This document shows positions 54,921 to 63,975 of a DNA stretch of 64,000 nt, one piece after another. The DNA is from Streptomyces sp. NBC_00376 (GTDB taxonomy: Bacteria > Actinomycetota > Actinomycetes > Streptomycetales > Streptomycetaceae). The DNA is taken from contig NZ_CP107960.1 of the NCBI RefSeq assembly GCF_036077095.1, positions 310,001-374,000 on the forward strand. The letters are read 5' to 3'. Each line of letters opens with the position of its first letter. The stretch's first letter is position 1. The position numbers were made by a program, and so were the translations under genes. The notes under the pieces are model-generated. The model did not search any database. It was not told the DNA's origin and saw nothing but the letters and a program-made list of their open reading frames with translations.

Positions 54921-54957
54921 CCCGGTCCCATTTCCCGGTCCCATTTCCCGGTCCCAT
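54921..54957. repeat. Tandem repeat CCCGGTCCCATTT, 2.8 copies
   Basis: Three successive copies of a 13-bp unit, the last diverging after CCCGGTCCCAT. It is non-coding and of unknown function. Confidence 0.85.
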
Positions 54958-55195
54958 CTCCTGACTCTCACCTGCGTCACCGAACTTCTGGAGCGATCCG
55001 CCGACGAAGCGGACCCGGCGAATGCGGTGTCAGCCGACTCGTGACCACAGTGGCGGGACCGTCCGCCGATTCAGGTGACGACATCTTCCGAGCGGCCGCC
55101 TCGCTGTGCGACGCCTCTCCATGCGAACCGAAACCCATGCCCGGCCGCCCGCTTCCGAGCGCGGCAGAGAAGCAACACAAGGAAAGCGGAGACAG

Positions 55196-56746
55196 ATGAA
55201 CATCCCCTTGCCACGCCGCTCCGAAGCCGTACGCACGGCGAGTGCGGCACTCGTCGCCGTCGCACTGGCAGCATCCACCGCACCGGCCGCCTCAGCGACG
55301 AACACCCCTCGCGACAGTGCCCGGCAGGTCCAGTACGTCGACTGCGGGACCGCGTCCGGAACGGAGAACGGCTCTCGCAGCCGGCCCTGGAGGACCCTGG
55401 ACCAGGTCAACCGCCTGGATCTGAAGACCGGCAGCTCGATCCTGCTCAAGCGTGGCACCCGCTGCACCGGCACCCTCGCCCCTAACGGATCGGGCCGGGA
55501 GGGCAAGCCCATGGTGATCGGAGCGTACGGCACCGGCGCCAAGCCCGTGATCGACGGCGGCGGCAACGCCGAGACCCTGCTGCTGAAAGACACCCAGTGG
55601 GTCGAGGCGAAGGACCTGGAGATCACCAACTCGGGTGCTCCGGGCCGTAACAAGCGAGGCGTACGGGTCCAGCTCCAGGACTTCGGCACCGGCACCCACT
55701 ACCGGCTGACCGGCCTCGACATCCACGACATCCGCGGCGACGACACCAAGGGCACCGAGGGCTCGGCGGGCATCCTCTTCTCCGTAACGGGTTCGAAGAA
55801 GCCGACCAGGTTCGACGACGTGGTCGTCGCCGGCAACACCGTCCGCACCGTCGACCGTGAGGGCATCTACTTCGCCTCCACCTGGAACAACCGTCCGGTG
55901 CACGGCGATCACGACCCGAACGGGCCCGCCTACCTGCCCTCCACCCGCATCGTGGTGCGCGGGAACACCCTCGAGGACCTCGGCGGCGACGGCATCGTCA
56001 TCACCGCGACCGACGGAACCCTGGTCGAGCACAACCGCCTCGACGGCTTTCAGCGCCGCTCCGCCGGCTACAACGCGGGCATGTGGCCCTGGAACGCCGA
56101 CAACACCGTCTTCCAGTACAACGAGGTGTCCGGCGGCGAGACCACCCGCGACGGCATGGCGTACGACGTCGACGAGGGCACCTTCGGCACCGTCTTCCAG
56201 TACAACGTCAGCCACGACAACGCGGGCGGATTCTTCCTCGTCTGCACCGCCACCGGCAAGCTCGGCAACGCGATCATCCGCTACAACATCAGCCGCAACG
56301 ACCACTTCCGAGGCATAGAGACCTGCCGCGGCTCCTTCGACGACGTCCGCTTCCACAACAACACGATCTACGCCGGCGACGGCGTCAGCCAGACCGTCGT
56401 CAACGAGAACACGACCGAGAAGCACGAGATCGCGTTCGCCAACAACATCGTGGTCAAGGAAGGCGCCGGCACCGCTTCCTTCAACCTGAGGAGCGGCGGC
56501 GTCACCCTCTCCCACAACGACCTGGTGAACACGGTCGGCACGCCCGCGAACCCCGGCGGCACCACCGCCGACCCGCTGCTCTCCGACCCCACCGGCGCCC
56601 TGCCCCTGGGCCTGCGTCTGCGCTCCGGCTCCCCGGCCCTGCACGTGGGCACCCCCGTCCCGGGCTCTCCGGACCGGGACTTGTACGGAAACCCGGTCGG
56701 CAACCCGCCGAACATGGGCGCCTACCAGGGCCCCGGAACCGTGTAG
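55196..56746 (+). CDS. Secreted right-handed parallel beta-helix protein
   Basis: ATG 55196 opens a signal peptide ending TAPAASA (about residue 35). The 516-residue protein then carries repeated beta-helix coils (VVVAGNTVRTVDREGIYFAS, IVVRGNTLEDLGGDGIVITA, NTVFQYNEVSGGETTRDGMA, VFQYNVSHDNAGGFFLVCTA) and ends with DLYGNPVGNPPNMGAYQGPG, typical of the family. Such folds are found in pectate lyases, chondroitinases and glycoside hydrolases. No catalytic signature was recognised, so it may be a lyase, hydrolase or binding protein acting outside the cell on polymers. Confidence 0.88.
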   Translation: MNIPLPRRSEAVRTASAALVAVALAASTAPAASATNTPRDSARQVQYVDCGTASGTENGSRSRPWRTLDQVNRLDLKTGSSILLKRGTRCTGTLAPNGSGREGKPMVIGAYGTGAKPVIDGGGNAETLLLKDTQWVEAKDLEITNSGAPGRNKRGVRVQLQDFGTGTHYRLTGLDIHDIRGDDTKGTEGSAGILFSVTGSKKPTRFDDVVVAGNTVRTVDREGIYFASTWNNRPVHGDHDPNGPAYLPSTRIVVRGNTLEDLGGDGIVITATDGTLVEHNRLDGFQRRSAGYNAGMWPWNADNTVFQYNEVSGGETTRDGMAYDVDEGTFGTVFQYNVSHDNAGGFFLVCTATGKLGNAIIRYNISRNDHFRGIETCRGSFDDVRFHNNTIYAGDGVSQTVVNENTTEKHEIAFANNIVVKEGAGTASFNLRSGGVTLSHNDLVNTVGTPANPGGTTADPLLSDPTGALPLGLRLRSGSPALHVGTPVPGSPDRDLYGNPVGNPPNMGAYQGPGTV

Positions 56747-56981
56747 CCGCTCCAGCCGACAGCCACCGCCGACACCGGCAGAGCCTCGTAACGGCTTCCG
56801 GCCGGGCAGCCTCCCGCGAGAATCGCGGTACGGCCGCCCGGCCGGTAGACCTGCAGACCGGCAACCGATCTCGATTCGTCCACCGGGCGCGGCACCGGCG
56901 CTCGATGCGGCCCGGCCGAGCGATAAGGTCTCTCCAGACTCTCCCCACGTTGAACAGCTCGGCGCAGAACAGGAGCGGCGT

Positions 56982-58016
56982 GTGAAGCGGCCGACCATGG
57001 CGGACATCGCACGCCGCGCCGGTGTCTCCAAGGTGGCGGTCTCTTACGCGCTCAACGACCTGCCGGGCGTCTCCGCGACCACCCGGGCATCGATCAAGAA
57101 GATCGCCGAGGAGTTGGGCTGGCGTCCCAACAGCGCCGCCCGCGCACTCACCGGCGGTCGGGCGCAGGCAGTGGGTCTTGCCGTGCGGCGCCCCGCCCGG
57201 ACGCTGGGTGTCGAGCCGTTCTTCATGGAGTTCATCAGTGGGGTGGAGAGCGTCCTCGTCGAGCGCTCGTACGCGCTGATGCTGCAGATGGTCGCCTCGC
57301 AGGAGAGCGAGATCGAACTGTGCCGGCGCTGGTGGGGTGAACGGCGGGTCGACGGCGTGCTCCTGATGGACCTGCAGACCGACGACCCCCGCCCTCCCGC
57401 CATCGAGGCGCTCGACCTGCCCGCGGTCGCCATCGGGCCGCCCCACGCGGCGGGCACACTCCCCGCGATCTGGTCCGACGACGGCGAGAGCGTCCACGAG
57501 ATCGTCCGCTACCTGGCGGCACTCGGCCATCGCCGGATCGCACGTGTGGCCGGGCCCGCCGGACTGGCGCACACGGCGGTGCGGGACGCGGCCCTGGGCG
57601 CGGCCTGCCGGGAGGCCGGGATCCCCGGGGCGACCGTGATCCACACCGACTACACGGGCGACGAGGGTGCCCGCGCGGCACGGAGCCTGATGATCTCGCC
57701 CGTGCGCCCCACGGCGATCGTCTTCGACAACGACATCATGGCCGTCGCGGCGCTCTCGGTGGCCCAGGAACTGAACCTCTCCGTCCCCGCCGACCTCTCG
57801 GTCGTGGCGTGGGACGAGTCCCCGCTCACCCAGGTGGTCCGCCCCGTGCTCTCGGTGGTCACCCGTGACATTCCGGGCCACGGCGCACGCGCGGCAAGCG
57901 CACTCCTGTCCCTCGTCGCAGGTGACGAGGTGGGGAACGCCCGCGTGGGATGCGCCGGCTTCGTCCCCCGGGGCAGTACCGGCCCGCCCCCGAGCGGCGT
58001 TTCGCACCCTCGTTGA
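56982..58016 (+). CDS. LacI-family transcriptional regulator
   Basis: The 344-residue protein has the LacI helix-turn-helix (MADIARRAGVSKVAVSYALN) and hinge (RPNSAARALTGGRAQAVGLA), then a periplasmic-binding-protein-like sensor (GPHAAGTLP region, LAALGHRRIARVAGPAGLAH, TAIVFDNDIMAVAALSVAQE). GTG 56982 was chosen because the family starts three to six residues before the MADIA motif. It lies 288 bases upstream of the beta-mannosidase gene and on the same strand, so it likely controls that gene. Confidence 0.92.
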   Translation: MKRPTMADIARRAGVSKVAVSYALNDLPGVSATTRASIKKIAEELGWRPNSAARALTGGRAQAVGLAVRRPARTLGVEPFFMEFISGVESVLVERSYALMLQMVASQESEIELCRRWWGERRVDGVLLMDLQTDDPRPPAIEALDLPAVAIGPPHAAGTLPAIWSDDGESVHEIVRYLAALGHRRIARVAGPAGLAHTAVRDAALGAACREAGIPGATVIHTDYTGDEGARAARSLMISPVRPTAIVFDNDIMAVAALSVAQELNLSVPADLSVVAWDESPLTQVVRPVLSVVTRDIPGHGARAASALLSLVAGDEVGNARVGCAGFVPRGSTGPPPSGVSHPR

Positions 58017-58088
58017 GCAGAGATCCGGCCCGGTTCGGCGTGAAATGACGGCAGTCACACCGAGTGGCGGCACTATGCCAGCCGAACC

Positions 58089-58218
58089 TGAACCGGTAAA
58101 GTTCACGTTCGTCGGGCGATGCCCATCTGTAACCAATACCCGTCAGGAACACACAAGTCAGGCGCATAGGCGCCCTGTTGGCGGCTGAAAGTGAACCATT
58201 CAAAGCTTCACCGGTTCA
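58089..58218. promoter_or_regulatory. Two TGAACCGGTRAAGYT sites upstream of the beta-mannosidase gene
   Basis: TGAACCGGTAAAGTT at 58089-58103 (plus) and TGAACCGGTGAAGCT on the minus strand at 58204-58218 match at 13 of 15 positions, facing each other. The central ACCGGT is palindromic, as expected for LacI-type operators. The second lies 86 bases before the start codon. Confidence 0.55.
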
Positions 58219-58304
58219 TGGACGGACAGTGTGCCGATCACCGGGTCAACCGCGTCACCCCGTATACGCATCCATCAGCTGCCAGGCGATTGGAGCCCCA
58301 CACC

Positions 58305-60752
58305 ATGAAGGACGTCACCCCGCTGAACGAGGGCTGGAGCCTGCGCCACGAGGACGCGCTGCTGCCTGCCCGTGTCCCCGGCTGTGTCCACACCGATCTG
58401 CTCGCCGCCCAGGTCATACCCGATCCCTTCATCGGCCACAACGAGACCGAGATCGCCTGGGTGGGACGGCGGGCGTGGTCCTACGTGAGCGAGTTGCACC
58501 ACAGCAGCGAGCACGAGCGGGCCGAGCTGGTCTTCGAGGGACTCGACACCGCCGCCGAGGTCGTCCTCGCCGGTGAAAGCCTCGGCACCACGCGCAACAT
58601 GCACCGCGTCCACCGCTTCGACGTCACGGGGCGGGCCGGACGGCTCGAAGTGAGATTCGCATCGGCCTACGACGAGGCGGACCGCGTCCGCGCCCTGACC
58701 GCGGAGCGCCCGAACGCCTACCCCGAGCCCTTCCAGTACATCCGCAAGATGGCGTGCAGCTTCGGCTGGGACTGGGGTCCGACCGTCGTGACCGCCGGGA
58801 TGTGGCGGCCGGTGCGCCTCGAACACTGGTCCACCGCCCGCCTCGCCGAGGTCCGCCCCCTCGTCTCGGTCGACGGTTCCACCGGCCACGTCGAACTGCG
58901 GGTACGCACGGAACGCACCGCGAACGGCACCGGCCGGCGGCTGACCCTCCGCGCCACCGTCGCCGGCACGGAGGCGGAGATCGCGTTCGAAGGCGACAGC
59001 GCGGTACTGTGCCTGAACGTGGAGAACCCCGCGCCGTGGTGGCCGCGGGGATACGGCGACCAGCCGTTGTACGACCTCGACGTGACGCTGCTCGACGAGC
59101 GAGGTGAGCGGCTCGACGCCTGGACGCGCCGCGTCGGCTTCCGCACGGTGGAAGCCGACCGCTCGGCGGATTCCCACGGCACCGGCTTCACCTTCGTCGT
59201 CAACGGCGTACGGATCTTCGCGCGCGGGGTCAACTGGATCCCCGACGACGTCCTGCCCTCCCGGGTCACGCCCGAGCGCTACCGGAAGCGACTGACCCAG
59301 GCCGCCGAGGCCAACGTCGACCTGATCCGTATCTGGGGCGGAGGCATCTACGAGGACCACGCGTTCTACGACGTGTGCGACGAGCTGGGTCTCATGGTCT
59401 GGCAGGACTTCCCGTTCGCGTGCGCCGCCTACCCGGAGGAGCAGCCACTGCGCGGAGAGGTCGAAGCAGAGGCGCGTGACAACGTTATCCGGCTGATGCC
59501 ACACGCGAGTCTGGTGTTGTGGAACGGCAACAACGAGAACCTCTGGGGGTTCCGGGACTGGGACTGGGAGCAGCCGCTGGCCGGCAATTCCTGGGGCGAG
59601 GGCTACTACCTCGGCATGCTGCCCAGGATCGTCGCCGAGCTGGACCCGACGCGCCCGTACACGGCGGGCAGTCCCTGGTCCGGGTCATGGGACCACCATC
59701 CCAACGATCCCCGGCACGGTACCCACCACTCGTGGGAGGTGTGGAACCGTCAGGACTACGCCGAGTACCGGGCAGACGTGCCCCGCTTCTGCGCCGAGTT
59801 CGGCTGGCAGGCTCCCCCCGCCCTCGCGACGCTCCATCGTGCCCTGCCCGGCGAGCGGCTCGCCCCCGACTCCCCCGGCATGCTGCACCACCAGAAGGCA
59901 GAGGGCGGCAACGGCAAACTGAACCGAGGCATCGAGCGTCATTTCGGCCTGCCTGAGGGGAACTTCGACCGGTGGCACTTCCTGGCTCAGGTCGTCCAGG
60001 CGCGCGCCGTCGCCGCGGGTATCGAGCACTGGCGGGCAAGTTGGCCGGTGTGTGCAGGCACCGTTCTCTGGCAGCTCAACGACTGCTGGCCGGTCAGCTC
60101 GTGGGCCGCCATCGACGGCGACGGCCGGCTCAAGCCGCTCTACCACGAGCTGCGGCGGCTCTACGCGGACCGGCTGCTCTCCCTCGTCCCCACGGATGAC
60201 GGTCCCGTACTCGCCCTCGACAATCAGTCCGGCTCCGACTGGCGCACGACGGTCCACCTGCGTCGGCTCGACGCGGAGGGAACCGTGCTGCACGAGGCGT
60301 CAGTGGAGCTGGAAGCGGGCCCGCGGACGGTCACCAGACTGACGGTGCCGAGCCCGCTGCTGCCGGAAAAGGGCTCCTTCAGGGAATTCCTGGTGGCCGA
60401 TGCCGACGGACTCCGGGCGGTGTATTTCCCCGTACTCGACAAGGAGTTCGCCTACCCGGTGCCGCAGTACGACGTCCGTCTCGATCCCGAAACCGGCACC
60501 CGAACCGGAGCCGAAGCCGAAGCTGGAGCCGGGCGCGCACTTGGTGCAGTCGACATCGTCGTCACGGCACGGACGCTGGTGCGCGATCTCCTGCTCCAGC
60601 CCGACCGGCTGGGGCCCGACGCCGTGGCGGACCGCGGCTTGATCACGCTGCTCCCTGGCGAAGAGGCACGGATCTCAGTCAGCGGCTGGACCGACCCCGA
60701 CGTGGCCACCGCGCGTGATGCCCTGTTCAGCGTGGGAGGGTCGGGAGGGTGA
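58305..60752 (+). CDS. GH2 beta-mannosidase
   Basis: The 815-residue protein has the GH2 order: sugar-binding domain (EIAWVGRRAWSYVSELHHSS), immunoglobulin-like domain, TIM barrel with acid/base Glu411 in LVLWNGNNENLWGFRDWDWE and nucleophile Glu498 in RFCAEFGWQAPP, and C-terminal beta domains. The W-D-W-E and FGWDWGP (MACSFGWDWGPTVVTAGMWR) motifs are specific to beta-mannosidases. No signal peptide is present, so it cleaves imported Man-beta-1,4-linked oligosaccharides. ATG 58305 follows TTGGAG. An upstream frame to 58191 is open but runs through the operator-like site. Confidence 0.93.
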   Translation: MKDVTPLNEGWSLRHEDALLPARVPGCVHTDLLAAQVIPDPFIGHNETEIAWVGRRAWSYVSELHHSSEHERAELVFEGLDTAAEVVLAGESLGTTRNMHRVHRFDVTGRAGRLEVRFASAYDEADRVRALTAERPNAYPEPFQYIRKMACSFGWDWGPTVVTAGMWRPVRLEHWSTARLAEVRPLVSVDGSTGHVELRVRTERTANGTGRRLTLRATVAGTEAEIAFEGDSAVLCLNVENPAPWWPRGYGDQPLYDLDVTLLDERGERLDAWTRRVGFRTVEADRSADSHGTGFTFVVNGVRIFARGVNWIPDDVLPSRVTPERYRKRLTQAAEANVDLIRIWGGGIYEDHAFYDVCDELGLMVWQDFPFACAAYPEEQPLRGEVEAEARDNVIRLMPHASLVLWNGNNENLWGFRDWDWEQPLAGNSWGEGYYLGMLPRIVAELDPTRPYTAGSPWSGSWDHHPNDPRHGTHHSWEVWNRQDYAEYRADVPRFCAEFGWQAPPALATLHRALPGERLAPDSPGMLHHQKAEGGNGKLNRGIERHFGLPEGNFDRWHFLAQVVQARAVAAGIEHWRASWPVCAGTVLWQLNDCWPVSSWAAIDGDGRLKPLYHELRRLYADRLLSLVPTDDGPVLALDNQSGSDWRTTVHLRRLDAEGTVLHEASVELEAGPRTVTRLTVPSPLLPEKGSFREFLVADADGLRAVYFPVLDKEFAYPVPQYDVRLDPETGTRTGAEAEAGAGRALGAVDIVVTARTLVRDLLLQPDRLGPDAVADRGLITLLPGEEARISVSGWTDPDVATARDALFSVGGSGG

Positions 60753-60824
60753 TGAGCGCCCCGTCCGCCGGGCCGGGAAGCAGCCACTGGTATTTCGACA
60801 GCGCTGTCGGGTAAGCCTTTTGGA

Positions 60825-61340
60825 GTGATCGTAAAGTGCACCTCCGTGCTGGTCGACATCCGGAAATACGACGGCAGCCTGAGCGCGCGGTGGACTGCTG
60901 TCCGGCTGGGTGAAGACGAGCACGGGGTGTGGTTGGGCACGGCGCAGGGTGTCCCCGTCCGTTCGGCCACGGGCGGCTGGACGAGCCGGTTCGCCTACGT
61001 GACGTTGGTACCTCGCGGTGAATGGTGGACAGCCACGTTCTGCGTGGACCCGGGCCCCGAGATCTACTGCGACGTGTGCACGGCACCCGAGTGGAGCCCG
61101 AGCGGGGCCGTGCTGCGCATGGTGGACCTCGATCTCGATGTCGTGCGGCTCCATGGCGGCGAAGCCCATGTCGAGGACGAGGACGAGTTCGCCGAACATC
61201 GAGTGAGCTACGGCTATCCCGCAGGCCTCATCAGCAAGGCCCGGCAGACGTGCGAGTGGTTGATGGAAGCCGGCCTTCGCGAGGGGAACGGCGTCGAACC
61301 CTTCGCCTCGGCGTACCGCTACTGGCTCGGCCTCCTCTGA
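60825..61340 (+). CDS. DUF402 family protein
   Basis: The 171-residue protein matches DUF402: KYDGSLSARWTAVRLGEDEH, YVTLVPRGEWWTATFCVDPG, EIYCDVCTAPEWS, and LDLDVVRLHGGEAHVEDEDE with acidic metal-binding residues. Characterised relatives hydrolyse nucleoside diphosphates or CMP-linked intermediates (FomD, Sa1684). The substrate here is unknown. It starts at GTG 60825. Confidence 0.88.
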   Translation: MIVKCTSVLVDIRKYDGSLSARWTAVRLGEDEHGVWLGTAQGVPVRSATGGWTSRFAYVTLVPRGEWWTATFCVDPGPEIYCDVCTAPEWSPSGAVLRMVDLDLDVVRLHGGEAHVEDEDEFAEHRVSYGYPAGLISKARQTCEWLMEAGLREGNGVEPFASAYRYWLGLL

Positions 61341-61525
61341 CCTCCTCCGGCGGTTCGGGAGCCCCCTGGCTACGGGCTCGGGGCCGCAACGGTCTCGGAC
61401 AACACCGCAGCCCTTGGGGGAGGTCGAAGCACAGGCCGAAAGGACAAGTCGAGTGGGCCGAGCCGGCTGAATGACACCATCCGGCCGACCCAGTGCCGAC
61501 GGGTAGGGAACAGGGCAGGGCAGGG

Positions 61526-62149
61526 TCAGTTGTCGCCGACTTCTCGCGCCACGTCCTCCAGTCGGCGCCGGTGGCTCTCCCACCATGCCTGATCGCTTGA
61601 TGGGAGACTGTCCTGGCTCTGCGTGTACCCGACACTTCCGTCGATGAGCTCGCGCACGATGTCGGCATGGCCGGCGTGCCGCTGGGTATCGGAGATCACG
61701 CGCACCAGGATGTGGTGCAGTGTCACCTCGCGTCGTTCGCTCGGCCACCACGGGACGTGACCGATCGCGTCAAGTGCCAGCGTCTCGATCGTGGTGTTGG
61801 AGTGCTCCCACGCCTGGTGATAGAGCCCAACTATTTCTTCGCGCGACTCGTCTGCGGTGGCCCACATGTCCGAGTTGAGTTCTGCATCCTCCGTATACCA
61901 CCAGGACGGCGGCTCCTCGTTGAAGAACGGCCGCCCGAACGTGTCGCCGAAGTAACCCAGTTCCACGCCGGCGAGATGCTTGACCAGCCCCAACAGGTTC
62001 GTTCCCGTAGGGGTCAGCGGGCGACGGACGTCGTATTCCGAGAGCCCATCGAGCTTCCACAACAGGGCGTCACGCCCGTCTTGCAGGTAACGGAGCAGGT
62101 CCACTTTCGGATTCGGTTCGATCACGCCGAGCAGTCTTGCATCCAGCAC
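61526..62149 (-). CDS. DinB/DUF664 family protein
   Basis: The 207-residue protein has the four-helix DinB fold with likely metal ligands: LVKHLAGVELGYFGDTFGRP (first His), TLHHILVRVISDTQRHAGHA (second and third His). The start is GTG 62149 or TTG 62155. Actinobacterial members are putative mycothiol- or bacillithiol-dependent transferases. It appears intact and stands alone. Confidence 0.88.
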   Translation of the reverse strand: MLDARLLGVIEPNPKVDLLRYLQDGRDALLWKLDGLSEYDVRRPLTPTGTNLLGLVKHLAGVELGYFGDTFGRPFFNEEPPSWWYTEDAELNSDMWATADESREEIVGLYHQAWEHSNTTIETLALDAIGHVPWWPSERREVTLHHILVRVISDTQRHAGHADIVRELIDGSVGYTQSQDSLPSSDQAWWESHRRRLEDVAREVGDN

Positions 62150-62357
62150 TGACAACCGGGCTCCACGGCATCGTCAGCGGGCCCTGACCGGCCGCGCGGC
62201 CGGAGTGGCCTCATGGCCGCCGGAGCGGCTGGGGGTGACCGGATGGCTGGTGGCTGTGCCGTTCGGGTGTGGTCGGAGACGTACCACTGTGGTGTCGAAG
62301 GGTGGCAACGGGCCTCTGCGGGAGGCTGGCGCTCCGGAGGCAGGCAGGAGAGAACGT

Positions 62358-62939
62358 GTGAATGTGCGCAGCCGTCGAGGTGCCCGGGGCTCTGTGGTCG
62401 GCATCGGGGAGCGGACGGCCGGCGATGCCGGTGTTCTCGGGACCGCCCTTGCCGTGGTGCTGGCGTTCTCGCTTGCGCAGGGGTCATGGGAGTGGTTCTC
62501 CACCTATCTCGGCGTGACGTTGCTCGCGGTGGTCCTGTCGTTCGGCCATGTGCCGGTGTGGACGCCGGATCGACGGGCCGCCCACGGATGGAGCCTGGCC
62601 GCCTTCTCGCTGGTAGTGGGTCTGTGCGTGGCACTTGCGCTGGCGCCCGCACTGCAGCGCTGGGACTGGCTGTTCCCGATGCCGGGCATCCGGCACGGGT
62701 GCGTGGAGTCCGGCCGGTACGAGAGCCTGCGAACGCGGGCCGCTCCGGGGAACCTGGCCGGTCATGATGCCGACGCGCTGGCCCATGCTCAGCGGATGCG
62801 GAGCCGCCAGGCCATTGCCGACAGTCTCGCTGCGACGACGACACGTTGGGTGCCGGTGTACGCGTTGGGAACGGCTCTGCTGGTGGGTGCGGGTTCGTGG
62901 TCATGGGAGCGGGCGCGGGCCCGGAGGGCAACAAACTGA
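62358..62939 (+). CDS. Small multi-pass membrane protein
   Basis: GTG 62358 follows AGGAG and starts NVRSRRGARGSVVG. Four hydrophobic segments follow (LGTALAVVLAFSLAQGSW, YLGVTLLAVVLSFGHVPV, LAAFSLVVGLCVALALAP, WVPVYALGTALLVGAGSW). One non-membrane loop has a Cys (GIRHGCVESGR). The 193-residue protein was not assigned to a family. A role in the membrane is the only safe statement. Confidence 0.7.
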   Translation: MNVRSRRGARGSVVGIGERTAGDAGVLGTALAVVLAFSLAQGSWEWFSTYLGVTLLAVVLSFGHVPVWTPDRRAAHGWSLAAFSLVVGLCVALALAPALQRWDWLFPMPGIRHGCVESGRYESLRTRAAPGNLAGHDADALAHAQRMRSRQAIADSLAATTTRWVPVYALGTALLVGAGSWSWERARARRATN

Positions 62940-63037
62940 TCCAGGGGCCCCGACGGCCATGATTGGTGAGCGCCGTGTCCGACAGATGGTTCCACGGCCG
63001 GGTCACTGACGGCACGGCTCGTGTCAGGATGCTCGGC

Positions 63038-63805
63038 ATGTCTGGTCGTGCACAGAGCTTCGGAGCAATGGCAGAAGCCTACGAACGGTTCCGTCCGGGC
63101 TATGCCCTGGAGCTTTTCGACATGGTGATGGCGTACGCGGGTCATCCGGTCCGGACCGCCCTCGGGATCGGCGCCGGGACGGGCAAGGCGACCCGCCTGT
63201 TCGCTCGGCAGGGGGTCACGGTCACAGCGACCGACCCTGACGGGGCCATGCTCGAAGAGCTTCGCAAGCACGTTCCGACAGGCGTCACGACGGTGCAGGC
63301 CGCGTTCGAGGACTTGCGGCCAGGTGAGAAGTGCGGGCTGGTCTATGCGGCAGCGGCGCTGCATTGGACGGCCTCGGAGGGCCGGTGGTCTCGCATGGCC
63401 GCCCTGCTGGAGCCGAGTGGTGTGTTCGCTTCGTTCGGCGGACCGATCCGGCTTGCTGATCCGGCGGTCGAGGCAGTTGTGCGCGCGGCGCGAGCACCGT
63501 ACTTGGAGAGTGACGAGATTCCGTCACCGGACGGCACACCTGCGGAGTGCGAAATGCAGTGGCCCGGCACGGAGCTCCAGCGGTCCGAATGGTTCACCGA
63601 TGTTCAACAGAAGGTGGTCGAAAGGCGCTTGACGATGAGCGCTCACGACTATGTAGGTCAACTCTCGACCATCTCTGCCTATCTCGTACTGCCAGCCTTG
63701 GAGCGAGAGCTGGTATTCAGGCAGATCATGCAGGTTCTGCCTGAGACGGTCGAGATCACCGCCGACGTCACTGTCCATCTCGCCCGTCGGTGCTACGAGC
63801 AGTAG
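63038..63805 (+). CDS. Class I SAM-dependent methyltransferase
   Basis: The 255-residue protein starts SGRAQSFGAMAEAYERFRPG, the usual opening of trans-aconitate/ubiE-like methyltransferases. Motif I is ALGIGAGTGKATRLFARQGV, the acidic loop VTATDPDGAMLEEL, and motif post-I LLEPSGVFASFGGP. ATG 63038 is favoured over earlier starts. The substrate is unknown. It may be cotranscribed with the membrane protein, but 98 bases separate them. Confidence 0.88.
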   Translation: MSGRAQSFGAMAEAYERFRPGYALELFDMVMAYAGHPVRTALGIGAGTGKATRLFARQGVTVTATDPDGAMLEELRKHVPTGVTTVQAAFEDLRPGEKCGLVYAAAALHWTASEGRWSRMAALLEPSGVFASFGGPIRLADPAVEAVVRAARAPYLESDEIPSPDGTPAECEMQWPGTELQRSEWFTDVQQKVVERRLTMSAHDYVGQLSTISAYLVLPALERELVFRQIMQVLPETVEITADVTVHLARRCYEQ

Positions 63806-63975
63806 TAGCACCTCGGAAAACGGACGGCTCTCTCTGCGGACAGTCGTTCTGCGTACGGCCGTCTGCTCATTCCCACCGGTCTGCTGCCGGGTCTGCAACG
63901 AGTGGCGGGCCATCGCGTGATCACGAAATAGTCGGACTGAAGTACTTGAGAGTGTGTTTTCAGTAGCCTGAAGCG

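Larger units (their letters stand above)
54749..55195. other. Intergenic region with hairpins and a 13-bp repeat
   Basis: No gene was recognised. After the phosphatase-family gene come TCCCTG/CAGGGA (54804-54817), a hairpin with 11-bp arms (54831-54869) and a 13-bp unit CCCGGTCCCATTT repeated almost three times (54921-54957). The right part is the leader of the beta-helix gene. Confidence 0.7.

Noticed and set aside
55292..57031. A 579-codon frame on the minus strand antisense to the beta-helix gene
   Set aside because: It is rich in Gly, Val and Ala with no domain, typical of antisense frames in GC-rich DNA. The plus strand has a signal peptide and clear fold repeats.
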